Source: Antilocapra americana
Lineage: Eukaryota; Chordata; Mammalia; Artiodactyla; Antilocapridae
Assembly: GCA_007570785.1 (NCBI GenBank)
Contig: ML664152.1
Span: forward strand, 1,364,911 to 1,428,910
Length of the DNA stretch: 64,000 nt
Direction of reading: 5' to 3'
The position numbers and the translations under genes were made by a program. The notes below the pieces were generated by a model, which worked only from the letters and a program-made list of their open reading frames with translations, was not told the origin of the DNA and did no database searches. Below are positions 46,760 to 57,052 of the stretch, in pieces; within the stretch, counting starts at the first letter, position 1; every line of letters starts with the position of its first letter.

Positions 46760-47550
46760 CAATTCAATTCAGTTCAGTTCAGCTGTGTTTGACTCTTTTT
46801 GACCCCATGGACTGCAGCACACAAGGCTTCCCTGTCCATCACCAATTCCTGGAGCTTACTCAAACTCATGTCCATTGAATCGGTGATGCCATCCAACCAT
46901 CTCATCCTCTGTTGTCCCCTTCTCCTCCCATCTTCAATCTTTGTCAGCATCAGGATCTTTTCTAATGAGTCAGTTCTTCGAATCAAGTGTCCAAAGTATT
47001 GGAGTTTCAGCTTTAACATCAGTCCTTCCAATGAATATTCAGGACTGATTTTCTTTAGGATTGACGGGTTGGATCTCCTTGCAGTCCAAGGGATTCTCAA
47101 AAGTCTTCTCCAACATCACAGTTCAAAAGCATCAATTCTTCGGTGCTGAGCTTTCTTTATAGTCCAACTCTCACATCCATACATGACTACTGGAAAAACC
47201 ATAGCTTAGACTAGGTGGACCTTTGTTGGCAAAGTAAGGTCTCTGCTTTTTAATATGCTGTCTAGGTTGGTCATAGCTTTCCTTCCAAGGAGAAGTGTCT
47301 TTTAATTTTATGGTTGTAGTCACCATCTGCAGTGATTTGGGAGCCCAAGATGATAAAATCTGCCACTGTTTCCATTGTTTCCCCATCTATTTGCCATGAA
47401 GTGATAGGACCAGATGTCATGATCTTAGTTTTCTGAATGCTGAGTTTAAACCAGCTCTTTCACTGTCCTCTTTCACTGTCATCAAGAAGTTCTTTAGTTC
47501 TTCTTCGCTTTCTGCCATAAGGGTGGTATCATCTGCATATCTGAGATTAC
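46760..47550 (-). mobile_element. BovB LINE, 5'-truncated, with perfect target duplication
   Basis: The plus strand starts with the complement of the BovB 3' end (ttcagttcagttcagctg) and runs to 'gcatatctgagattac', the complement of the YADD region ('RYADDTTLMAES'). Minus-strand frames (46774-47100, 108 codons) carry the terminal region with several stops. Flanks 46749-46759 and 47551-47561 are identical (tgataattctt), an 11-base target-site duplication, which fixes both ends. Confidence 0.95.
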
Positions 47551-47561
47551 TGATAATTCTT

Positions 47562-48194
47562 GCAGTATTTCAAAACTTGCCATTATTGTTGTATTTACTG
47601 TGATCTGTGATCAGTGATCTTTGTTGTCACTACCACAGCTCTCTGATAGCTCAGATGATGATTAGCATTTTAATCAAAAAAGTATTTTTAATTAACTAAT
47701 GTACATTGATTTTTATATAGATAATGCTATTGTACACTTAATAGGCTATAGTATAGTATAAACATAACTTAAATATGCACTGGGAAACCAAAAATTTTGT
47801 GAGTCACTTTGCTGCAACATTCACTTTATTGTCATTTTCTGAAACTGAACCTGCAGTATTTCTGAGGTGTGACAGTACACATCTAAAATTCTTCCATTTA
47901 TAGCCATTGGAGTCCTCCTTAAGCTAAACAGGAGTCCCCCCTGATGCCTCTAACTCTAGCCATCACCACGTGGATCATCCTCCTTTCTCACCTTCCTTAG
48001 GTGTAATCTCCCCTCCAACAAGGAGACACCTGGCTCCCACCCCATTCACTTACCTGTCTAATTTCAGTATCGAAGCTGAGCAGGACCCTGCAGTGCCTTC
48101 CTAGGAACAGACCCACCCACATCCCCCATTTCTTGTTTGTACAAAACCCTTAGCCACCTAAGCCTTCCCTGACTTTCAAAGAGCAAATTTAGTC
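47562..48194. other. AT-rich DNA and possible ERV 3' internal remnant
   Basis: No coding frame. The part from about 47900, upstream of the purine tract and LTR at 48195, may be the 3' end of retroviral internal sequence, but no env similarity was recognised. Confidence 0.3.
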
Positions 48195-48698
48195 AGAAAA
48201 GTGAGAAAATGTAGACACAAAGGAAAGTAGTAAAGTGAGACAAAATAAAAATAAAAATAGCCATAAAACAAGGTTAGGAATGCTTAGTAGTTCCTCCTCA
48301 AGGGCTATAGATAATATCTTGATGAATATATTTAGGCTATTTTGAAGAAACTAAACCCAGACCAGGTGGAGAAAGTTGACTGCAGGATGATCACCTGCAC
48401 ACAGACTCCAGACAAGTTGGAGTCAGAAAACTGATAGCTGAAGTTCCTAAAATACCACCCTGGTATCTCACTACCAACCAATCAGAAAAATGTCCATGAT
48501 CATGCACCCTGCAACCTTCACACCTAATGTTGCCTTTAAAAATTCTTCTCTAAGAGCCATTAGGGATTCAGATCTTTTGAGCATGAGCTGCCCATTCTCC
48601 TGCAAATAAATGCTGTACTTTCCTTCACCACAACCTGGTGTCAGTAGGCTGGCTTTGCTGTGCATCAAGCGAGTAGACCCAAGCTCTGTTCAGCAACA
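48195..48698 (+). mobile_element. Endogenous retrovirus LTR with upstream polypurine tract
   Basis: A 15-base purine tract (agaaaagtgagaaaa, 48195-48209) is followed by TGTAGACAC at 48210, a TATA-like 'tttaaaa' near 48535, AATAAA at 48605-48610 and a CAACA end at 48698. The TG...CA ends, about 489-base length and signal order fit a 3' LTR of a gammaretrovirus-like ERV in plus orientation. No matching 5' LTR or open gag-pol-env frame is in the window. Confidence 0.55.
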
Positions 48699-48711
48699 GC
48701 ATACACATATC

Positions 48712-48893
48712 GTTGTTGTTCAGTCACTAAGTCCTGTCTGACTCTTTGTGACCCCATGGACTGTAGCACACCAGGCTTCCCTGTACTTCACCATCTCCTA
48801 GAGTTTGCCCAAACTTATATCCACTGAGTTGGTATTTTCATCCAATCACCTCATCCTCTGTCACTCTCTTCTTCTCCTGCCCTCAGTCTTTAT
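48712..48893 (-). mobile_element. BovB LINE 3' end
   Basis: The plus strand reads 'gttgttgttcagtcactaag', 'ccaggcttccctgtacttca', 'ctagagtttgcccaaac' and 'caatcacctcatcctctgtc', the complement of the last roughly 180 bases of BovB, placed directly after the LTR. Confidence 0.85.
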
Positions 48894-49379
48894 TAACCCA
48901 TGTCCCCCAGGAAACAACTTTATCAACCTATGCACCATTTCTTATAGACTCCACTCATTTCCAAAACTAGTCATTCCTAAGGAGGTCAGTGAGGATGCAC
49001 CCTCCCCACTGAAGATGCTTTATACATTTGTGACACAGTTAGATTACTTTGTCACATTCTGGGTTTCATCCTGAGATTCCCAAACTCCTAAATGCACACA
49101 GTAAGGTATATTCTTCATGCTGTAAAGTTCTATGAGTTTTGACAAATGCACAATGTCATATATCCACCATTAGAGTCTCACACAGAATAACCACACTAAA
49201 AAAAAAATATCCCTTTTGCTTCACATACCTAATCTCTCATCCCTCCTCACAAATTCCTGGCCATCACAGATCTTTTTACCCACAACAGTTTCACCTTTTT
49301 TAGAATATCATAAATACAATTATAATTACATGATATGCAGTCTTTTCAGACTAACTTTGTCCACTGAGCTGTCTGCATT
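48894..49379. other. No recognised feature
   Basis: AT-rich sequence with only short frames. It may be the 3' portion of the old antisense LINE that is recognisable from 49380. Confidence 0.3.
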
Positions 49380-49690
49380 CAAGATTCATCAAGAATGTTT
49401 TTCTGCATCTATTGAGATGAAAGTATAGATTTTCTCTATTTCTATCTGTTATTGTGATGTGTTACATTGATTGATTTTCAAATGTGAAACCAATCTTGCA
49501 TTCCTGAGATAAGCCTATGGGTTTTCTTAATTTCTGTCTGTAATTGTGATGAATTAGATCAATTGATTTTCAAATGTTAAACCAACCTTGCATTCCTGGG
49601 ATAAACTTTGCCACATTGTGATGTATTTTCCTTTTTACATATTGTTAAGCTTGATTTGCTAACATTGAGTTGTGAATTTGTGCATCTACA
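49380..49690 (-). mobile_element. Old L1 LINE fragment with internal tandem duplication
   Basis: Antisense L1 ORF2 text ('ctgcatctattgagatga', 'gcattcctgggataaa') from the polymerase region. A segment of about 92 bases appears twice in tandem: 'ttgattttcaaatg' at 49471 and 49563, each followed by 'aaaccaa.cttgcattcctg'. The copies differ at roughly one base in six, so the duplication is old. Confidence 0.8.
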
Positions 49691-49762
49691 GTCAATCAAG
49701 GAGAGAGAGGAGTGAATAGTAAAAGTGATGAAAGAAAACCTCCACCAACCTTTGGATTATAG

Positions 49763-52708
49763 CAGAGAGTGTTTTGCCTATGTTATCATCTAGGAGTTTT
49801 ATAGTTTCTGGTCTTATGCTTAGATCTTTAATCCATTTTGAGTTTATCTTTGTGTATGGTGTTAGAAAGTGTTCTAGTTTCATTCTTTTACAAGTGGCTG
49901 TCCAGTTTTCCCAGCACCACTTGTTAAAGAGGTTGTCTTTTCTCCATTGTATATTCTTGCCTCCTTTGTCAAAGATAAGGTGTCCATAGATGCGTGGATT
50001 TATCTCTGGGCTTTCTATTCTGTTCCATTGATCTATGTTTCTGTCTTTGTGCCAGTACCATACTGTCTTAATGACTGTGGATTTGTAGTATAGCCTAAAG
50101 TCAGGTAGGTTGATTCCGCCAGTTCCATTCTTCTTTCTCAAGATTGCTTTGGCTATACGAGGTTTTTTGTATTTCCATACAAATTGAGAAATTATTTGTT
50201 CTAATTCTTTGAAGAAGACCTCTGGTAGCTTGATAGGAATTGCATTGAATCTATAGATTGCTTTAGGTAGTATACTCATTTTCACTATATTGATTCTTCC
50301 AATCCACGAACATGGCACATTTCTCCATCTGTTTGTGTCCTCCTTGATTTCTTTCATCAGTGTTCTATAGTTTTCTATATACAAGTCTTTTGATTCTTTA
50401 GGTAGAAATACTCCTAAGTATTTTATTCTTTTTGTTTCGATGGTGAATGGGATTGTTTCCTTAATTTCTCTTTCTGATTTCTCACTGTTAGTGTATAGGA
50501 ATGCCAGGGATTTCTGTGTGTTGATTTTGTATCCTGAAACTTTGCTATATTCACTGATTAGCTCTAGTAATTTTCTCGTAGAGTCTTTAGGGTTTTCAAT
50601 ATAGAGGATCATGTCATCAGCAAACAGAGAGAGTTTTACTTCTTCTTTTCCAATCTGTATTCCTTTGATTTCTTTATCTGCTCTGATTGCTGTGGCCAAA
50701 ACTTCCAAAACTATGTTGAATAGTAGTGGTGAGAGTGGGCACCCTTGTCTTGTCCCTGATTTCAGGGGGAATGCTTCCAGTTTTTCACCATTGAGGATAA
50801 TGTTTGCTGTGGGTTTGTCATATATAGCTTTTATTATGTTGAGGTATGTTCCTTCTATTCCTACTTTTTGGAGGGTTTTTATCATAAATGGATGTTGAAT
50901 TTTGTCAAAGGCTTTCTCTGCATCTATTGAGATAATCATGTGATTTTTATTTTTTAATTTGTTAATGTGGTGTATTACATTGATCGATTTACGAATATTG
51001 AAGAATCCTTGCATCCCTGGGATAAAGCCTACTTGATCATGATGTATGATCTTTTTGATGTGTTGTTGGATTCTATTTGCTAGAATTTTGTTGAGGATTT
51101 TTGCGTCTAAGTTCATCAGTGATATTGGCCTGTAGTTTTCTTTTTTTGTGGCATCTTTGCCAGGTTTTGGAATTAGGGTGATGGAGGCCTCATAGAATGA
51201 GTTTGGAAGTTTACCTTCCTCTGCAATTTTCTGGAAGAGTTTGAGTAGAATAGGTGTTAGCTCTTCTCTAAATTTTTGGTAGAATTCAGCTGTGAAGCCA
51301 TCTGGTCCTGGGCTTTTGTTTTTTGGAAGATTTCTGATTACGGTTTCAATTTCCGTGCTTGTGATGGGTCTATTAATATTATCTATCTCTTCCTGGTTTA
51401 GTCTTGGAAAGTTGTACTTTTCTAGGAATTTGTCCATTTCATCCAAATTGTCCAGTTTATTTGCATATAGTTGCTGATAATAGTCTCTTATGATCCTTTG
51501 TATTTCTGTGTTTTCTGTTGTGATCTCTCCGTTTTCATTTCTAATTCTGTTGATTTGGTTCTTCTCCCTTTGTTTCTTGATGAGTCTGGCTAATGGTTTG
51601 TCAATTTTATTTATCTTCTCAAAGAACCAGCTTTTGGCTTGGTTGATTTTTGCTATGGTCTCTTTGCATTCATTTCTGCCCTGATCTTTAAGATTTCTTT
51701 CCTTCTACTAGACCTGGGCTTCTGCATATCTTCCATTTCTAGTTGCTTTAGGTGTAAAGTAAGGTTATTTATTTGACTTTTTTCTTGTTTCCTGAGGTGA
51801 GCTTGTATTGCTATGAACTTTCCCCTTAGCACTGCTTTCACAGTGTCCCATAGGTTTGGGGCTGTTGTGTTTTCATTTTCATTCATTTCTATGCATAACT
51901 GAATTTCTTTTATGATTTCTTCTGTGATTTGTTGGTTATTCAGCAGTGTGTTGTTGAGCCTCCATATGTTGGAAGTTTTGAATGGTTTTCTCCTATAATT
52001 GATATCTAATCTCACTGCATTGTGGTCAGAAAAGATGCTTGGAATGATTTCAATATTTTTGAATTTACCAAGGCTAGATTTACGGCCCAGGATGTGATCT
52101 ATCCTGGAGAAGGTCCCGTGTGCACTTGAGAAAAAGGTGAAATTCCTTGTTTTGGGGTGGAATGACCTATAAATATCAATTAGGTCTAGTTGGTCTATTG
52201 TATCATTTAAAGTTTGAATTTCCTTGTTACTTTTCTGTCTAGTTGATCTGTCCATTGGTGTGAGTGGTGTACTAAAGTCTCCCACTATTATTGTGTTGTT
52301 GTTAATTTCCCCTTTCATACTTGTTAGCATTTGCCTTACATATTGTGGTGCTCCTATGTTGGGTGCATAAATATTTATAACTGTTATTTCTTCTTCTTGG
52401 ATTGATCCTTTGATCATTATGTAATGTCCATCTTTATCTCTTTTCACAGCCTTTATTTTAAAGTCTACTTTATCTGATATGAGTATTGCCACTCCTGCTT
52501 TCTTTTGGTCTTTATTCGCATGGAATATCTTTTTCCAGCCTTTAACTTTCAGTCTATATGTGTCCCTAGGTTTGAGGTGGGTCTCTTGTAGACAACATAT
52601 ATAGGGGTCTTGTTTCTGTATTCAATCGGCCAATCTTTGTCTTTTGGTTGGGGCATTCAACCCATTTACATTTAAGGTAATTATTGATAAGTATGATCCC
52701 GTTGCCAT
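49763..52708 (-). pseudogene. L1 ORF2 (endonuclease-reverse transcriptase), broken and truncated
   Basis: ORF2p nicks target DNA and reverse-transcribes L1 RNA. The frame opens at 52708 (MATGSYLSIITLNVNG). It carries the N-terminal APE-type endonuclease with 'CCLQETHLKPRDTYRL' (near 52580-52620) and 'SDHNAVRLDINYR', and the reverse transcriptase with '[12 protein letters not shown]' and catalytic '[11 protein letters not shown]' (near 50590-50640). Three defects are visible: codon 29 is TGA (52622-52624) where tryptophan is expected; one base is lost in an A run near 51660-51668, ending the endonuclease frame at 51653; and the gene is cut at about 49763, with the frame running on to a chance stop at 49692. 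The usual length is about 1275 residues; about 980 remain. Confidence 0.93.
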
Positions 52709-52759
52709 TTACTTTATTGTTTTGGGTTCAAGATTATATACCCCGTCCATGTTTCCTAT

Positions 52760-53686
52760 CTAGGAAAGATTCTTTAGCATTCGTTGGAGGGCTGGTTTGG
52801 TGTTGCTGAATTCTCTCAGCTTCTGCTTGTCTGAAAAGTTTTTGACTTCTCCTTCAAATTTGAATGAGATCCTTGCTGGGTACAGTAATTGGGGCTGTAG
52901 ATTATTTTCTTCCATGACTTTAAGTATGTTCTGCCATTCCCTTCTGGCCTGAAGCGTTTCTATTGAGAGATCAGCTGTTATCCTTATGGGATTCTCCTTG
53001 TGAGTTATTTTTTGTTTTTCCCTTGATGCTTTTAATATTTGCTCTTTGAATTTGATATTTGTTAATTTGATTAATATGTGTCTTGGAGTGTCCCACTTGG
53101 GGTTCATTCTATTTGGGACTCTCTGTGATTCTTGGACCTGAGTGGTTATTTGCTTTCCCAATTTAGGGAAGTTTTCAACAATTATCTCTTCAAGAGTTTT
53201 CTGATGGTCTTTCTTTTTGTCTTCTTCTTCTGGGACTCATATGATTCGAATATTAGTGTGTTTAACAGTGTCCCAGAGGTCTCTGAAATTGTCCTCATTT
53301 CTTTTAATTCTTTTTTCATTTTTCCTATCTGTTTCATTTATTTCTGCTATTCTGTCTTCTACCTCACTTAACCTGTCTTCTATCTCTGTTATTCTACTGT
53401 TAGTTCCCTCCAGGGTGTTTTTTATCTCATTTATTGCATAATTTATTGTATTTTGACTCTTTTTCATTTCTTCTAAGTCCTTGCTAAAGCTTACCTGCAT
53501 CTTCTCAATCCTTGCCTGCAGGTTATTGAACTGCAACTCCAATTTATTTTCCAGGTTTTGGATCATTTTCACTATCATTATTCGGAATTCTTTATCAGGT
53601 AGACATCCTATCTCTTCGTCTTTTGTTTGGTCTGGAGGACATTTATCCTGTTCCTTTACCTGCTGGATATTTATCTGCCTTTTCAT
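52760..53686 (-). pseudogene. L1 ORF1 (RNA-binding protein), one nonsense mutation
   Basis: ORF1p binds L1 RNA as a trimer. The frame starts MKRQINIQQVKEQ at 53686. It has a coiled-coil-like N-terminal half with heptad-type Leu/Ile spacing ('RITEIEDRLSEVEDRIAEIN'), then the RRM-type and C-terminal RNA-binding part ('ADLSIETLQARREWQNILKV') and ends at 52760. It would be 308 codons in one frame, normal for L1, except for TGA at 53237-53239 after 'NIRII', where glycine is expected. No other frameshift is needed. Confidence 0.93.
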
Positions 53687-54708
53687 TTTGTTTCTCTTGC
53701 TGTGTTGTCCCTTTATTGTGGGGGTTCCTCACTATGGGAGGGGTTGGATGTGTGGTTTGTCAAAGTTTCCTGGTTGGGTTCCTAAGTGGTTCCCTCTGCT
53801 TGTTCTAGCGTATTCTGTTTGCTGGTCTCTTCAGTGTCTATTCAGCGCTCTGGGATTTGCCCCACTCCTGGCGAGTGCGCTTTCCCCGCCCCCTCTGCTC
53901 AGGCTCTTGGTCCGGCGCTGTTGGGGGCTGCGGCTTCTCTCATCCCCCGGCCCAGCCGCTCGGTTTTCTCCGCGTGCAGATGGGCGCATCTTCTCAGGTG
54001 TGAGAAGCGCCGATCTCTGGCGGCGACTGCCCAGAATCCCCAGAAGTCTTGGCTAGCACCCAATTCTGCCCTCGGTTTGGGAGCAGAAGCCTCGCTGGGG
54101 CTGCTCTCCGGCGGGGGCTGGGCGGTGGGCGGGTCCGCAGCCCACAGCCGCCCAACTGCCCTTTGTTCTGTGTGTGAGCCTGGCCGGGGGTCTTCCTCGG
54201 GAAGGCTACCCAGCAATCTATCTCTGGTTAGCACCCTCGGTTAGGACCCTCAGTCTGCCCCAGGCGTTCAATCCCAGGCCTCTCCCTAAGTGCGCTGGCT
54301 TGTGTGGGATGGGGCGCCCGGGCTGCTGCTCCGCTGGGAGTTGCAGTTAGAGACGTACTCTGGGGGGCTTAATTATTTATCTGCTTCTACTCCCTGCTAT
54401 TTTGCTCTCTGAGATTCGCCTCAGATCTGCCAGGGATAATGTTTTCTGGTGTTTGGAAACCTTTCTCTCTTTCGAGACTCCCCTTCCGAGATGGATCTCC
54501 GTCCCTAACTCTTTGCCTCTCTTTTTACTTTTTTTTTTTTTTGGTCCTACCTTCTTTCGTCGGCAATGGGCTGCCTTTCCAGATGCCTGATGTCCTCTGC
54601 CAGCATTTGTTTTATGGAGTTTGCTCTGTTTTTAAATGTTCTTTTGGTGTATTTGTTGGGGAGAATGTGGACTCCCCATCCTATTCCTCCGCCATCTTAG
54701 TTCCCTCC
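53687..54708 (-). promoter_or_regulatory. L1 5' UTR / internal promoter
   Basis: About 1,020 GC- and CpG-rich bases precede ORF1. The first bases on the minus strand contain 'aagatggcgg', a YY1-type core at the same place as in other mammalian L1 promoters. Frames across it on both strands (e.g. plus 53481-54056) are by-products of GC-rich sequence. Activity is unknown. Confidence 0.85.
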
Positions 54709-55734
54709 TCATGGCTGCGTCATTTCTAACAAAATCCATTTATCTAACTAATTGTAATCCAATTTTAGAAAATCCTGATCATGCATAACTCTTAGTATTT
54801 TTTCATATCTTTCTTTTCTTACTGAAAACACCCTTCTTACTTTCCTTTAGCAACCAAGAACTAACTTTTATATTAGCATTTTATAGATTGGTGAGCAAAA
54901 ATACCAGTGATAGTTTCTAGAACCCTTGCTTTCTTGGAACATTTTAGGATGACACCAAACATTATTCACTTATAGTCCCAAGTCTCTTTAGTTTCTCTGT
55001 AAAAGGAAATTAGTGCTTAGTAGTAAATGTTTCAAAAATCTTATTTTATTTGGAAATGACCTAACTATTCAATAGACTTCTAACATTTTGTTTAGCACAA
55101 CCCTTAGAAATTCAAGTTATGCCATTCTGGAGAGACTATTTTAGACAGATATTTCTAAAGCATAATTATTCTTAATAGAGCTTATCTAAAAGTTCATGTC
55201 TCATTTACACTTTTTTAGAAGTTCCTTCACTAGAGGTAATTTCCTTGTTGACAAACTTGTAACAAATATGATAATATTTAATTTATATTAAACCTAGGTA
55301 CAATGAAAATATTCTATTTAATGTTAATTACTCTAAGACATGTCTATATTAGATAGGTCAACAAACAAACATTAATATCAGATATTTAATACTGAATATG
55401 TCCCAGTTCACATGAACCTGGAATTTATTGCTTAATTTAGAATTATTTGACTTGTAAGCACTTACTTTTCTTTAAGCCAATTAAATAAAGCTCATTTACA
55501 AAGTAACCTCAAAAATATTACCCAAGAGACAAAGACAAACCAAGACATATTTAGACAGACACAGTGCAAGATCTAGCTTCATTTTCTAAGTTTAGTCATG
55601 AATTAGATATTACAATATAAAATTTACTAGTTTATAAACAACAGTTGGTATAAATAAAAATTTTAAAGGCTTTTCCCCATTTTTCCTCAGTCTCAGGAGT
55701 TAAAGATGGTCTAGATAAGTGTTCCTGAGAGCCC
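54709..55734. other. AT-rich non-coding stretch, possibly ERV internal remnant
   Basis: About 1 kb with no frame of note. It lies between the L1 5' end and the leader-like region of the antisense ERV, so it may be retroviral internal DNA that has lost its coding sense, but I could not recognise gag, pol or env. Confidence 0.35.
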
Positions 55735-56570
55735 TGGTCTCAAGGCACAGGGAAGGAAAATCAAGTTCTAACAAAATGGCGGCAGGTCTAAACCAAATGG
55801 TGGCCAGACAAAGCAAAATGGCCATCAAAAATCACAACACAGAACACAGAGTTAAAACACACACATATAAACCTGGCAGTCCTCATCAGACACTCCCTTA
55901 AATACAAGAATACAGTCTCTCAGAACACCTCCTACAGAGACACAGAACTTCAGATCCAAGTACTAACAGAGTAAATGAAAATATCTCAGGTCTTCAAAGA
56001 TTTCAAAGGGAGGAAAGGAAGCCAGGTTGAAAGAAGAAGGGGGAGGAGGCGGGAGAGGGGGGCAAAAGGGGTGGCCTTACCGACGTCTCCTGCCACCTAC
56101 AGATACCCAGGTGTTACAGGACTTTTCCCTGGGTTTTCAGAGAAGGGAGGACTGGAACTCAGCCCTACCAGAAATCAGACCAGACCAGAACCAGAATTCG
56201 AGTTCTCTGCCAAGAGGAGGTGATCAGTCTCCAATCCTCAGCTCAGGATCAATCCTCAGCTCAATCCTCAGGCTGAGGCCCTTCGACCAGATTCCTGCGT
56301 CCAGGTCCGGGGGACTAGAAAAATGGGGAAGGACTGGAAGGGTTAAGGAGAGGAAAGAGAGAGGGAAGGGGAGAGAGGTCAATAAAGTCTCTTGTTCCTT
56401 ACTGGTCGGGGCACTCTGGTCAGTTGTCCACATCAGGAGGAGACCAGGGACAAAAGGGTCCCAGTTGCAGCCACTGGGTCTGGTCCATTGGCAGGCAAGC
56501 TGGCCCCTGAGTATCCCAAGTGGTCAGGACGTCAGTCTCAGCAAAGAAGAGTCCCACCAGAGTCACCATT
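55735..56570 (-). mobile_element. ERV leader / 5' internal region
   Basis: Immediately inside the LTR the minus strand reads 'aa' then 'tggtgactctggtgggac', the position and TGG start of a primer-binding site; the tRNA was not identified. The following sequence to about 55735 has frames up to 202 codons (plus 56027-56635) that run opposite to the LTR and look non-coding. A purine-rich patch lies at 56025-56075. Confidence 0.5.
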
Positions 56571-57052
56571 TGTTGCAGGAAGGGGGACCCCTTCCAGGGC
56601 CCGAAACTGGGCTCTTGTCTAAGACTCAGAAATAAATTGTCTGAGGAGACATATGTGCTGACCAAGCAAGAGATTTTATTGGGAAAGGGCACCCGGGTGA
56701 AGAGCAGGAGGGTAAGGGAACCCAGGAGAACAGCTCTGCCGCGTTGCTCACAGTCTCGGGATTTATGGTGATGGGATTAGTTGCCAGGTGGTCTTTGGCC
56801 AATCATTTTAATTCAGTCTTTCCTGGTGGCACACGCATTACTCAGCCAAGATGGATGCTAGCGAGAGGGATTCTGGGAAGTGGACAGATATGTGGTGTCT
56901 CCTTTTGACCTTTCCTGGACTCTTCTGGTTGGTGGTGGCTTATTAGTTCCATATTCCTTATCAGGAGCTCCTGTAATAAAACAACTCATGCAAATGGTTT
57001 CCATGGTTCCTGGTCAGGGTGGGCGGTTTCAATCAGTGTGCTTCCCCTAACA
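56571..57052 (-). mobile_element. ERV 5' LTR, antisense
   Basis: The 482-base unit starts (minus strand) TGTTAGGGGAAG at 57052 and ends CTTCCTGCAACA at 56571, giving TGTT...AACA inverted ends. The minus strand has a TATA-like 'ccataaatcc' near 56765 and AATAAA within 'cccaataaaatctc' near 56675, in correct order. Flanking bases at 56565-56570 and 57053-57058 do not match, so it is not a simple solo LTR; a primer-binding-site-like sequence to the left supports a 5' LTR. No second LTR copy was found in the window. Confidence 0.85.

Larger units (their letters stand above)
49763..54708 (-). mobile_element. Ruminant-type L1 LINE, 5' complete, 3' truncated
   Basis: Reading on the minus strand from 54708: a start typical of L1 5' UTR (ggagggaactaagatggcgg), about 1 kb of GC-rich 5' UTR, ORF1 (53686-52760), a short spacer, and ORF2 from 52708. 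Homology stops at about 49763, roughly 980 codons into ORF2, so the C-terminal part of ORF2, the 3' UTR and the A tail are absent. This is the reverse of usual L1 truncation. Lesions are few, so it is younger than the other L1 pieces. Confidence 0.93.

Noticed and set aside
49692..51446. 584-codon frame as a functional protein gene
   Set aside because: It is the C-terminal open part of L1 ORF2, preceded by a frameshift and a nonsense codon and truncated at 49763 with a chance terminus.
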